A stretch of 64,000 nucleotides of DNA from Nitrospira sp. KM1 (GCF_011405515.1 NZ_AP022671.1:248001-312000); one strand, 5' to 3'; positions 26,609 to 36,228 are shown, counted from the first letter of the stretch. A program made the numbers and translations. Notes: generated by a model from the sequence alone, not told the origin.

Positions 26609-29600
26609 TCACGCATTGATGTTCGCTTCCAGCATCGCGGGATAAATCTTCCAGACCTCCCATGGATCTTTCTCCATCGTCGCTTGAAGCTGATGAAGAT
26701 CATGGCGAAATCTGGTAAAGGCAACTGCGCCTCGGTCGTCCAAAGCCAGATAGGAGAAATCATCCATGAGGGAGCGCCGGGAAACATTGAGATTGAAGTT
26801 CGCATTGATCAGCCGCTGATAGACATCTAGAGGTTCTCGCCGACCGTTGGTATAGACACGGACGGGTTGGCGATGCGTCCAGAGTTGATAGTTCCAGAGG
26901 GACGTCCCTGCCATCTCGTGCTGGACAGTAACCATATAAATCAACCGGGCGATCAGACGAGACAAGGATGCGCGTGTCAGCCGGTCGCCGGGCAATTCCA
27001 GTCCGTTTCGGACCAGGTGTTTCATGTCTTGAAGCCATGTTTCGATCTCTCTGTCTTCTTGTAAGCGAGCATCAGTAGGGTAGTAGGCAGCAATATATCG
27101 GCGGCAGTGTTTCAGAAACACGGCAAAAAGCTGTCTCAGATTATTCTGGGTCGGTGTGTTCAACGATACCTGCCGCTGCCGCCCCCCTCTCTTAGCAATT
27201 CCACGTGCCCGGGCGTCTAAAGAAGGATCATTTATGAGGATGGTATACGTGGAGAAAGTCTGTGAAAACAGGCGGCACATCTCCTCATAGGTGAAACTGA
27301 AGATTTCCTCGAAGTCGCCGTGTTGCGTCATTTGCACGCGGGTGACCATGTAATTGCTCTGTTGTGTGCCGTAAATGTGCGGCCACAATAAGCGGCAGAT
27401 CGGGTGATCAGACGACAGGCGATTTCTGGTGGCAAGAGCCAAGGGTTCACTGCCGGCCAGATGCACCCAGTTAAAATGCCGGACGAGAGACAGGTGTGTC
27501 GTTGCCGTGCAGAGAGCGAGTTTCTTGGCAAGTTGCCAGTTCGGGTCACCCGGCTTGGAGGTACCCAAGATACTCTCTATGAAACAAGGAGTGAGTCTCC
27601 CGGTGACAGGATCGTGAGAAAAGCCTACACGGGCTCCCAGGCGATAGAGGCCTTTGTGGCATGCGTAATCCTCAAGAGCACGGAAATCCCACAAATATAG
27701 GAGGTCATCGATCCGTTCCGTATAGCATGCATAAGGTCCTTTCACTGCAAGCGATCCCAGATCGGGGCTGCCTTCGTAGTCCGGAGGCAGTTCCGGAGGA
27801 TCAAAGGCCCGCCGCTGCAAAAAACTGTACGCATTCCTGATGGCTTTAAAAGGATCTGCTGATATGGCGGGTAGCGGATGGTCTGGCTGCATTGGCGAGA
27901 AGGTGGCGGTGAGCCGGACTTGAATCTGTGAGAAGAACTCTTTGAGTCCGGCCCGTTCGTCGGGCGCAACCGATTTTGAAACTCGGATGTTCGTGATCGG
28001 AATGTCAAATCGATCTGAGAATTGAACGTCGGGAATCCGGTCGAGTGCTTTCATTGCTTGAGAACGGTGCAGGCATGCATCAAGCCGGCTTTTGACGCAG
28101 TTCAAAAAATTTTCGAGGCTGCTTCCTCGCTGCCGAGCAAGCTTCGCATGCTTCTCGGCCAAAAACTTAATCCGCACTGCTTGCTTCCACCACCAGCGTC
28201 GCCGAGGCGGCGGGATTGGCACGGGTCGATTGCCTATAAATTTGACCCAGCAGAATAACCTCCAGAATAGGCCTCGGATACCCCAGGTCACTTCGGCGGT
28301 ACGGACCATCCAGACCGAGCCCACGAAGAGGGCAAAAATAAGCCCTCCCCATAGTGCTGAACGGCTTGTAGAGGCAGCCCAAATCAAGGAACAGAAACCC
28401 TCGTTCGAAGCTTTCTTCAATAGCGAGAGAATGACGCCGGCCGAAAGCCCCAGGACCGTGCCGCGTAAACCCCATATGACCGCCCAAGTCCAATCACGGA
28501 CGAGAACGAATGTCGTGCTGAATCCCACGAGCGTTCCGAGAACGAGTCCCGTCTCTGCCTGATCTGATAACAAGGCTTCAAACAACTGGATCTCATGGTT
28601 GAAAATCAGATGGGCAACTGTGCCGAACAACCATCCACATGCAGCGGCTATGGCGACCCACCCCGACATCGCGAGTATGAGCCCTGCGGCAGCACCGATA
28701 ACAACACCTCCCACGAGATGAAAACTCACTATATCTAATACCGTGAGACCTCTCTCTATAATGGGGAAGAATCCGCCGACAATCTCGATCAGTACCAAAG
28801 GAAGACCTCCTATAATAATGGCGGCTAACGCGCCAAGGAGGAAGCCGTCACGCAGTTGATGCTTTGATCGAACCACTGCATCCCGCAATACGGTCGCAGC
28901 TGCCACAATGGCGATTGCGCCGGCTACCATCGTAAGAACCTCTGTGAACGGCCAAAAATTTTCTGCCAAACTCAGTATCACTCCAACAATGAATCCAATA
29001 ACCCCTCCCCCCAGTGCTCCGAACAGGAATCCATAGGCTGAACGGGATAGATATTTGACCATACCGGAACCGCTGAAAACAGTTCGCAACGACTGCCGTC
29101 CCGCATAGATGATCGCAACCGCTGCTCCGCAGAATGCAGCAATGAGCGCCTCCGGTTCAGCGAGTGCCTCAAACAGAGGCAGAAGGTCCTGTTTGAGCGG
29201 AACAAAAGACACCTGCCGGAGCCAAAGGAACGCTACCGCACCCATAATCCAACCGATGGAGGCCCCGAGAATCACGCCAGCAGGACGTTGTGCTCGAACA
29301 TAACCGAGGACAATCCCCAACAACGCTCCAAGAAAGGCGGCTTTTGTCTCCAGTGCAGAAATGACGGTCGTCATAACTTCCCAGACGCCCCCAAACGTAG
29401 ATCCTCGTATGAGAGTGTAAACGACGGCACCGAGGATCCAGCCTATGGGAGCACCGACTCCGGCGGCTGTCTGCATCTGCTCCCGGAGCGTAAATTCCCG
29501 TGTCGCGAGGTAGCTGACCATGTACAGGGTTGCCAAACATGCCCCGCCCAGAATTGCGCCGATTGCGGTTCCATGAGCTGCTGATCCGGTGCCGAGCGAC

Positions 29601-31834
29601 TGCAGGAACTGCCCGGTCGTAAAACCCTCCGGAGACGCAGCGGCTCCCACTCCCGCTCCCACAAGCCAGCCGATAAATGCGCCGCCGAAGATGGGCATCT
29701 GGAAGATCGAAACACGCCGCATGTCTGGACGAGGATCGGCCGCAGCGGGGTTGGGATCCACCGGTTCGGGAGAGGGGCGTTCCGTGCGTTGCCACGGAGT
29801 GAATGCATTCTTGATATCGTCAAGCGCAGGGGCAAGATCTGGATAGTGACGCAGAAGGACGGTTTTAAAGTCGTTGTGCTCTACCCACTCCATGCCGACC
29901 GGTGTATACACGTCGGCGTTGAAGTCAGTGGTGATGAATCGATCGCTTTTCAGACGACGCGGGGCCATCAGAACAAATATCCGGAATGCCGTATCGCTGA
30001 ATCCGAATCCTTTCGGGAGTTCTTCTGCATGAAGTCCGACCATGAGGTCGAGATCTTCTTTGTTCGGATACCATCTCTTCAGCTGGCGAACCCACGTCTT
30101 TCGCTCCTCGATTTGGCGATTCGTGAGACCGCTGAACCATTTTAGGATCGGCACTCCCACGAGTCGACTGTACGAGATACACGGAGACATCATGAGCATC
30201 CGGCGAAAATTGTTATAGCGGGGAATGGCGCGCTCGCGGTCGCGCATGATATCGATCGTTCCCAAGTCAAGTGCTTCGCCTGGAGCCGGAAAGGTGTAGC
30301 CGTCTTCCCTAGTTCTTCGCAAATTCTGTAAGGCTCGCGGGAAATTGTTTAATGTGACGGCACCAGGATGAGCTACGCCGAATGAATACAGCAGATTCGT
30401 CACACCGGATTGCTGCACGAAGTTGCGCGTCTGATTGCCTTGAAGATCTTGGAACCGACACGCTATCTTGAGTTCGTCTGTATGCAGATCATAGATACGA
30501 TAATCGTCTGGGATTAACGGATGCATTCGGTATACCGAAACAAACTCTTCAGTAAGATAAAAAGGGGATGCGTGGTGATCTTGTTCCGATGCTGGGATTC
30601 CTGTGACTTCTTCTTGCAGGTCTCGCAAAATTCGCAACCGCCCAATGATCTTGGTGAAGCGCTGGGTGAGGATCCCCCACCAGTTCGCCCGCATTCCAAG
30701 GTATAGGGTGGGATGGCCCAAAACGGCCGGCGTCCATTCGACTGTGTGAATTTTGGCGATCAAAGCGGTATTGATCAGCCGTGCTGTTTGGAAAAGGCGC
30801 TCTCCCCTCCAATGAGGGTATGCCATTTTTAGCCGATCACATATCGCGTTATGCTCCAAAGCAAAAAGCGTGTGAATGAGATTAAGTCCTGCCCACCAGT
30901 TATCGTTAAAACCCGTCAAGTCGATGCCATTCTGAGTATCATCGGGCGGCAACGACCTGTCTACAGTATGTAATTTCCCGCTCTCGTCGCCTTCACGCAG
31001 CAACATCTGTTTGTCCAGGCTGCTTCCATAGAGCTGGGATCCATCCCACCAATGTGTCTCTGAATTCCGGTAAACTGGAAAGTCTCGAAGGCCTTCAAAT
31101 TTTCCGCCTGGGTCAAAGTCGCTGCTCGTCCGATCGACCGTATCATCTGGAAGCGTATCTCGAATAACCATCGTGGTTTGGTCCGGACTTCGTCCGGACC
31201 AGTTATCCTCGGGGTCCAACTCGACAGGAGGAAGAGTGTTCTCCCTTGGAGGGAAGGTTTGTCCAGCAGGGTTAGGAGGACGCCGGCGGTGATTGACCCA
31301 ATCATGGACCTGGAATTGGATCCAGGCGGCAGCGAAGAGGTTTAATGAGGATGCCGGTCTGAATCGGTCTCTGGTCAGAAGCGTGCGACTGATGTTCCGT
31401 GGGTTCGGCGAGAGAAGATTTTGAGACCTGTCCGCAACCTGTTCTTTGAACAAGTCATTGAGCCGCTTGAGCGGAAAATTTCTGGCAAACCGGGTTCCCG
31501 CACTGCCCATGAGAGGATCCTGCAGATCGTTGAAGGTTCCGTCGGCCGTGCGTGCAGTTCTGTAGGAAGGATTCCATGGCCACGTCCGAGGATCGGGCCG
31601 GGGCGGTCGTGTTGGCAGCAGCGACGTGTCGTAGAGGTTGCGCTTCCGCATGATAAAGCGGTGCATGGCGAGATTCCAGATGCCGATATGGCGCCAGAGG
31701 CGATGCCAGGGTACGAGCAGGTTGAGAAGGAGAAAGCATGCAGCCAGGACCCAGAAGAGCATGGCCGCGGTAACACCGAGCAACCCAAATACAAGCTTTC
31801 TCAGGAGGTCCCAGAGATACAATCGGTCAGTCAT
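26609..31834 (-). CDS. Alpha-dioxygenase-like haem peroxidase / membrane / lipoxygenase-like fusion protein
   Basis: A 1741-residue single reading frame with three parts. (1) After an N-terminal membrane span (about residues 13-40) comes an animal-type haem peroxidase/dioxygenase domain (about 80-690): DPLMGSAGTRFARN, distal His177 in WIQFQVHDW, and EEFVSVYRMHPLIPD with Tyr435 and proximal His438, close to plant alpha-dioxygenases. (2) About 710-1195 is a hydrophobic region of many glycine-rich helices, with the repeat GAxIGWxxGA seen three times (about 718, 794, 857). (3) About 1320-1741 is lipoxygenase-like: WQLAK, iron ligands His1453 and His1458 in HFNWVH, EPLALATRN..HPIC.LLWPH, YYPTDARLQEDRE, and His1639 at the third ligand position. 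The fourth ligand (Asn in soybean) is Gly1643 and the C-terminal residue is Ala, not Ile. Predicted role: two-step fatty-acid oxygenation at the membrane. It starts 36 bp after the phospholipase gene. Confidence 0.85.
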   Translation of the reverse strand: MTDRLYLWDLLRKLVFGLLGVTAAMLFWVLAACFLLLNLLVPWHRLWRHIGIWNLAMHRFIMRKRNLYDTSLLPTRPPRPDPRTWPWNPSYRTARTADGTFNDLQDPLMGSAGTRFARNFPLKRLNDLFKEQVADRSQNLLSPNPRNISRTLLTRDRFRPASSLNLFAAAWIQFQVHDWVNHRRRPPNPAGQTFPPRENTLPPVELDPEDNWSGRSPDQTTMVIRDTLPDDTVDRTSSDFDPGGKFEGLRDFPVYRNSETHWWDGSQLYGSSLDKQMLLREGDESGKLHTVDRSLPPDDTQNGIDLTGFNDNWWAGLNLIHTLFALEHNAICDRLKMAYPHWRGERLFQTARLINTALIAKIHTVEWTPAVLGHPTLYLGMRANWWGILTQRFTKIIGRLRILRDLQEEVTGIPASEQDHHASPFYLTEEFVSVYRMHPLIPDDYRIYDLHTDELKIACRFQDLQGNQTRNFVQQSGVTNLLYSFGVAHPGAVTLNNFPRALQNLRRTREDGYTFPAPGEALDLGTIDIMRDRERAIPRYNNFRRMLMMSPCISYSRLVGVPILKWFSGLTNRQIEERKTWVRQLKRWYPNKEDLDLMVGLHAEELPKGFGFSDTAFRIFVLMAPRRLKSDRFITTDFNADVYTPVGMEWVEHNDFKTVLLRHYPDLAPALDDIKNAFTPWQRTERPSPEPVDPNPAAADPRPDMRRVSIFQMPIFGGAFIGWLVGAGVGAAASPEGFTTGQFLQSLGTGSAAHGTAIGAILGGACLATLYMVSYLATREFTLREQMQTAAGVGAPIGWILGAVVYTLIRGSTFGGVWEVMTTVISALETKAAFLGALLGIVLGYVRAQRPAGVILGASIGWIMGAVAFLWLRQVSFVPLKQDLLPLFEALAEPEALIAAFCGAAVAIIYAGRQSLRTVFSGSGMVKYLSRSAYGFLFGALGGGVIGFIVGVILSLAENFWPFTEVLTMVAGAIAIVAAATVLRDAVVRSKHQLRDGFLLGALAAIIIGGLPLVLIEIVGGFFPIIERGLTVLDIVSFHLVGGVVIGAAAGLILAMSGWVAIAAACGWLFGTVAHLIFNHEIQLFEALLSDQAETGLVLGTLVGFSTTFVLVRDWTWAVIWGLRGTVLGLSAGVILSLLKKASNEGFCSLIWAASTSRSALWGGLIFALFVGSVWMVRTAEVTWGIRGLFWRLFCWVKFIGNRPVPIPPPRRRWWWKQAVRIKFLAEKHAKLARQRGSSLENFLNCVKSRLDACLHRSQAMKALDRIPDVQFSDRFDIPITNIRVSKSVAPDERAGLKEFFSQIQVRLTATFSPMQPDHPLPAISADPFKAIRNAYSFLQRRAFDPPELPPDYEGSPDLGSLAVKGPYACYTERIDDLLYLWDFRALEDYACHKGLYRLGARVGFSHDPVTGRLTPCFIESILGTSKPGDPNWQLAKKLALCTATTHLSLVRHFNWVHLAGSEPLALATRNRLSSDHPICRLLWPHIYGTQQSNYMVTRVQMTQHGDFEEIFSFTYEEMCRLFSQTFSTYTILINDPSLDARARGIAKRGGRQRQVSLNTPTQNNLRQLFAVFLKHCRRYIAAYYPTDARLQEDREIETWLQDMKHLVRNGLELPGDRLTRASLSRLIARLIYMVTVQHEMAGTSLWNYQLWTHRQPVRVYTNGRREPLDVYQRLINANFNLNVSRRSLMDDFSYLALDDRGAVAFTRFRHDLHQLQATMEKDPWEVWKIYPAMLEANINA

Positions 31835-31870
31835 GGAGACCTTTCTAGAGGTATCTCTTCTCCTTGGACA

Positions 31871-34387
31871 TTAGTGCCGTTCAGGCCAACATGTTTCGAT
31901 ATATTGAGCGAGCGTCTGCGTTATTGTCGGTTTGCATTTTGCAAACGTTGCATCCAACTGATCGTCTACTTCTTGAGTCGATTCATCAGAAAGAACCCAG
32001 CCCAATGGAAGATTTGACGAGCTTGCCCGAAGCTGGAACCGAAGGTATCTTGCGGGGAGGATCTTCTCGTATGCGGTTTGACGCTGAAGGTGAAGTGAGG
32101 CATGACGGCCACGAGCCTGTTGCGATTTATACATCGTGGTCAGCGGTGCAAACACTTCGTCGAGATAGGTGAGACCAGACTCAATCACGTCTACAACAGT
32201 ATCCTGACGGTCAAGCCGGAATGTGTAATGTCTCTTCTCCACGAGCCTATCTCTAACGGACTTTGTTGCCAGCAACAATGTCTGATTTGGCAGTCCCGGA
32301 GCGGATCGGCCGCAGTGCGGATTGGAGCCGGAAAATCCGTCAGGAACGCGTCCCTGAATTTCAACCCTTATACATTCGGGAATAATGGCGGAGTTATGCG
32401 TCTCGGTTATACCGAGATAGTGAACGCCGAGTGTCAAATACTCCGGATCGTTTCCAATGTAGATGACAACCGGTACGATCGTTCTTTGCTGGGCTCGACG
32501 GGCACGCCATTCGGTGAATTTTTGACTCATTATCGGGATCACCTCTCGATAGACTTCTTCCAAGGAGGTCATGCCGGAATTTTCGAAATACCCTCCGTCG
32601 ACGATACGAAGGCGATCGTGCAGTGTCCCCGCCGGACTGATAAACGAAAATCTGGCACTGTTGTTGACCGCAGTACTTAGCCGAACGGTCCGTGGGTGGG
32701 AATGATCGTCGCGATGATCAACGCACTTGGGAGTATTCAAAGTTTCAGAAAAGTCAATGACATCATCGAATACACCGATCACTCTTCCTGTCCATGAGTC
32801 CACACATCGACCTGCGTCTTCCGGTTGTGATATTCGCAAATTGCTGATCAGCACGCGATTACCGCCTTCGACTGATGTCATATTCAGAATCAAACCGGGA
32901 ACCTTGGGGGCGTTTGGGCCTTTCCAGAGATTTTCGAAGGAGTCCTCAAACCGGTTCAGTCGATTCTTTGTGATTCTGTTCCATTGCCGTTCCCAACTCA
33001 TTTCCAGTGTCTGTCCCCGGTCCCAATACTCAATCGGGAAAAGCAGGAAGCGTTGCAAAAGGTCCGGATAGAGAAGCGTACCGAATGTGGCTGAAAGATA
33101 ATCCTGTTTCAGCAGGTCTCTAGCGCATCCGGGGAAATCAGCAGCACTGGTGCATGAGGTGGAGCTACCCTCATCGGCCAGGAGAGCCGAGAAGATTGCG
33201 GCGCCCAAACTGCCTCCAGATACCGCGCTGATCACGAAGACATGTGATCCAAATCCGGGCATGTCCCGTTGAATTCTTGTAAGGATCGAGGCGGTCCAAT
33301 AGGCGGCTCGTATACCGCCACCCTCGGCCGCGACGAATATCACAGGGACCGAATCCGCATTGCGACGAACGAGGGAGTCCTCAAGGCGATGATCGAGCCA
33401 TGAATTGAAGTGATCGGGTAATGGCTGCTTGATCTCTGGGGGATCGTTGCGTGGAAGGGTCCGAATGGCGTGATTGTCGTTATAGGGACTAATCACTGCA
33501 ACATATACGAACAAGATTGTCAGAATTGGAATACGATGCCAGAGACTCCAATAGACGAGGGTAGTTCCGGGCGGTATCCAGGACGCCGCAGCAAGGAGGA
33601 TAATAGAGCCGGATCCGACTACGGGTGCAATGCATAGATTGACGCCTCGAGTTTGGAACACCACCAAGGGAATAATGAAGAGAAGCAAGAAGGACCAACC
33701 GAGAGCTTTGCGCGTCGGACCAGGCAGTGCATAGCTGTCGTGATAAAAAACACCAAATCGTGGATTGTCCGAATCAGAGAGGGGCGGGAGGAGTATTCTG
33801 TTCGCCAAGAAGAAATTCTGCCGCAGGCGTGCAGCCCAATCCCGGCGTTTCCGGACCACAAATGCAAAAATGACAGCGCATATAAGGTAGAGCACTCCGT
33901 TGCTGACGACAGGCCGCATCGCATTTCTGACGTCTAAGGACCTAAAAAATCCTACTGCGACGACCAGAATGGCAATGACACCGAGGGCACGAGGCACCAT
34001 GCGATGGTATCGCATGATTCGCTCGACTCTCCCTGACGGTTCAGAGGGCGGCCAATCACGAAATTGGAAGGATACGATGACTCGTGACCAATACCAAACT
34101 GCCCAAGCCCATACAAACACGCTTACGAAAAAAGCCATATTTTGGATGAGCCACCCGTCATCCTGTAGTGTCTGCAATCTGATCAGGACCTCCTGACCCT
34201 GAGAAGACCCTATAAAGAGGATGGCTACCAAGGCGATCGTCAAGACAGCGAAGCGACATAGCTTGAGTACTTGCCAAAGATCGAGCAGCGGTTCGAGAAA
34301 CTCCCTGACCGCGATTCCGAGGCCGTCAAAGAAGCTCCGACACCGAGTGAGATTATCTGATGATCTCACTGAGAATGGCTCCATCAT
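31871..34387 (-). CDS. Membrane-bound patatin-like phospholipase
   Basis: An 838-residue protein. The first about 300 residues carry several predicted membrane helices (about 45-62, 85-103, 133-150, 160-178, 230-246, 255-272, 285-300). The rest is a patatin-like hydrolase: oxyanion loop GGGIR (356-360), nucleophile Ser390 in AVSGGSLG (the first Gly of GxSGG is Ala) and catalytic Asp in DGGYFENSG (about residue 615). Patatin-like enzymes are Ser-Asp dyad acyl hydrolases that release fatty acids from phospholipids. Its position between fadL and the oxygenase fusion (45 and 36 bp gaps) makes supply of free fatty acid to the oxygenases the natural reading. A regulatory or signalling lipase role is the alternative. 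Confidence 0.88.
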   Translation of the reverse strand: MMEPFSVRSSDNLTRCRSFFDGLGIAVREFLEPLLDLWQVLKLCRFAVLTIALVAILFIGSSQGQEVLIRLQTLQDDGWLIQNMAFFVSVFVWAWAVWYWSRVIVSFQFRDWPPSEPSGRVERIMRYHRMVPRALGVIAILVVAVGFFRSLDVRNAMRPVVSNGVLYLICAVIFAFVVRKRRDWAARLRQNFFLANRILLPPLSDSDNPRFGVFYHDSYALPGPTRKALGWSFLLLFIIPLVVFQTRGVNLCIAPVVGSGSIILLAAASWIPPGTTLVYWSLWHRIPILTILFVYVAVISPYNDNHAIRTLPRNDPPEIKQPLPDHFNSWLDHRLEDSLVRRNADSVPVIFVAAEGGGIRAAYWTASILTRIQRDMPGFGSHVFVISAVSGGSLGAAIFSALLADEGSSTSCTSAADFPGCARDLLKQDYLSATFGTLLYPDLLQRFLLFPIEYWDRGQTLEMSWERQWNRITKNRLNRFEDSFENLWKGPNAPKVPGLILNMTSVEGGNRVLISNLRISQPEDAGRCVDSWTGRVIGVFDDVIDFSETLNTPKCVDHRDDHSHPRTVRLSTAVNNSARFSFISPAGTLHDRLRIVDGGYFENSGMTSLEEVYREVIPIMSQKFTEWRARRAQQRTIVPVVIYIGNDPEYLTLGVHYLGITETHNSAIIPECIRVEIQGRVPDGFSGSNPHCGRSAPGLPNQTLLLATKSVRDRLVEKRHYTFRLDRQDTVVDVIESGLTYLDEVFAPLTTMYKSQQARGRHASLHLQRQTAYEKILPARYLRFQLRASSSNLPLGWVLSDESTQEVDDQLDATFAKCKPTITQTLAQYIETCWPERH

Positions 34388-34432
34388 CCACCGTTCCCTT
34401 GGGCTTGATGTTCCTCTCCAGGAATCACGTCG

Positions 34433-35815
34433 CTAAAAACTCATTCGGAGATTGACTGATCCGATGTGCAATAAGGTTCTATATGTACCGTCAACCGTCG
34501 GGTTAATATTTCCTACTATGGTCCGCGATTCATAGATTTGAGCCTGGTAAGCCAAATCCAACCCGAGTGATCCGCGTCCTTTTTTGCCGAAGTGTCCGCA
34601 CGGAATTGATCCAAAAAGATGACCCTTGTCCTTACAAAGTAAGCCAAGTCCGATTGTGATGCCGTTGAAGTCGGATTCAGGAATCACCGGTGAAAACGTG
34701 GCGTCTGGAATCGGACTCTGTGAACGAATGTATCCGCCTCGAATTGCGACCTCCCATTGAGGCAGTCCTTCCACCTGCAGCCAGCGATGTTCAGTGCCGA
34801 TCATGACGACAACGCTGTTTTTCCAGTTTTGTGGAAATGGCAGCGTTGCTCCATTGGAGAGGTGGATATCCAGGTTACGGAAGGACTTCCATCCCACGTA
34901 GTCCAGATCGAATTCGAGCTTCCACTCTCTTTCATCATTACGCACAGGCCAGATTGCCACTCCGCCGGAATAAATTTGCGGCAACACCGATGTGAAGGCC
35001 GTGTCTGCGACCGCCGCTCCGTTGACCATGAATTGGCCTTTGAGATGAAACGTGGCTTGAGATCTATACACTAGACCGATGTTTACGAGTGGTTTGCCGG
35101 CTTCATTTCGGATGGGGGTGTACAACATGCTGATGTTAAAGCCTGCCGTCGTGTTGTTTCCGTTAATTTCCAATGGTGCACCGGAAGGAATGCCCGGAAT
35201 TCCCGGATTGTTAAATTTCTGTTCGAATTGGCCCTCTCCGATGAAGCTGGCAAATGTATAGATATCGGCGCCTATACCGAAAGAAAGTTGGTCATTGAGT
35301 TTAAAGCCGAGAGTTGGCTTGATATCCAGCAACGGTAATTGAGCGCTGGTCACAGCCGACGAGAAGGGACCGTCATTTGGATACCGGACATTCAGGCCGA
35401 ATGGTGATGTGACTCCGAGACCTAAAACAGTATTGCCAAGGCTGGAAAAACCGAGATCTTTGAGGTTCGCCGTAAGGTACAGGTTGCTCGGTGGAGGAAC
35501 GGCAACACTTCCTCCTACATCGCCGTGGACATCGACTCCTGCCGGGCTTCGGTACGAAACCCCGCCTCCGACCAGCGTAGTTCCTACAGATACCTGGAAT
35601 CCTTGTAATTGGGTCATCCCTGCCGGGTTATAATGTATGGCGGAAGGATCGTCGGCCTGAGCTATAAAAGCATTGCCTTGACCGTGAGCCGAGGCACTTT
35701 GAGGCATTATCCGAAAGGCTTCCCCGTACGCCTCATGTACTCCCCAGTGCAGTGCGGTAAGAAGAACGACGGGGACAAATGCAGCCTTCCAACGACGAGT
35801 CAATGCTCGAAGCAT
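34433..35815 (-). CDS. fadL: FadL/TodX-family outer-membrane fatty-acid channel
   Basis: A 460-residue outer-membrane barrel. A signal peptide ends at about AYG-EAF. The mature N-terminus has the FadL hatch-domain motifs GNAFIAQADDPSAIHYNPAGM (NPAGM at 63-67), and the C-terminus ends in a typical barrel strand with terminal Phe (NLRMSF). FadL proteins let long-chain fatty acids or other hydrophobics cross the outer membrane by lateral diffusion. ATG at 35815 was chosen because GGAGGG lies 5 bases before it; a longer frame from 35857 lacks a site. It is the first gene of the phospholipase-oxygenase-cytochrome-kinase operon, behind a sigma-54 promoter at 36118-36133. Direction of transport (import of fatty acid or export of oxidised product) cannot be told. 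Confidence 0.9.
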   Translation of the reverse strand: MLRALTRRWKAAFVPVVLLTALHWGVHEAYGEAFRIMPQSASAHGQGNAFIAQADDPSAIHYNPAGMTQLQGFQVSVGTTLVGGGVSYRSPAGVDVHGDVGGSVAVPPPSNLYLTANLKDLGFSSLGNTVLGLGVTSPFGLNVRYPNDGPFSSAVTSAQLPLLDIKPTLGFKLNDQLSFGIGADIYTFASFIGEGQFEQKFNNPGIPGIPSGAPLEINGNNTTAGFNISMLYTPIRNEAGKPLVNIGLVYRSQATFHLKGQFMVNGAAVADTAFTSVLPQIYSGGVAIWPVRNDEREWKLEFDLDYVGWKSFRNLDIHLSNGATLPFPQNWKNSVVVMIGTEHRWLQVEGLPQWEVAIRGGYIRSQSPIPDATFSPVIPESDFNGITIGLGLLCKDKGHLFGSIPCGHFGKKGRGSLGLDLAYQAQIYESRTIVGNINPTVDGTYRTLLHIGSVNLRMSF

Positions 35816-36117
35816 ATCGACCCTCCACAAACTCGATGAATGTAGGTCTACGCGCATATCCTGTTTAATGAAGTAAGAACTAAAGAATTGCTTGTCCGAT
35901 CTTTAAAGACAAACGATTTATTGCGAGGATTCAAGATGTCTGCGCGATGAAGTTGTAGAAGATCCTGTCGATTGGCTGGAGTGCGCATTAGCTAGAGAAC
36001 TAGAAAACAGAGCCAGGGTATTTGGCCCGCTGTTGACTTGATGAAACTATTCCAGAGGCAAGGCTTCATCCTAGGACCCACACATTCAGTTCCGGAGTGA
36101 TGAACGGTTCTGCCGTC

Positions 36118-36133
36118 AGCAATCTATGGACCA
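36118..36133 (-). promoter_or_regulatory. Sigma-54 promoter of the fadL operon
   Basis: On the minus strand TGGTCCATAGATTGCT: TGG and TTGCT are kept with exact GG-N10-GC spacing, but the -24 box is GGTCC rather than GGCAC. This makes it the weakest of the four listed sigma-54 promoters, supported chiefly by the paired array about 96 bp upstream. Confidence 0.6.
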
Positions 36134-36228
36134 AGATCAATTTATGGGATTTATGTAAAAATTGAGGCTGTTTCATTGCTATTGCTAAATATCAGGGGAT
36201 TAATTGCTCCGAATGACACTCACAGACT

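Noticed and set aside
36091-36168. Very short plus-strand frame starting at a GGAGTG-ATG near 36100
   Set aside because: Only about 20 codons, no hydrophobic or other feature, and it overlaps the sigma-54 promoter of fadL.
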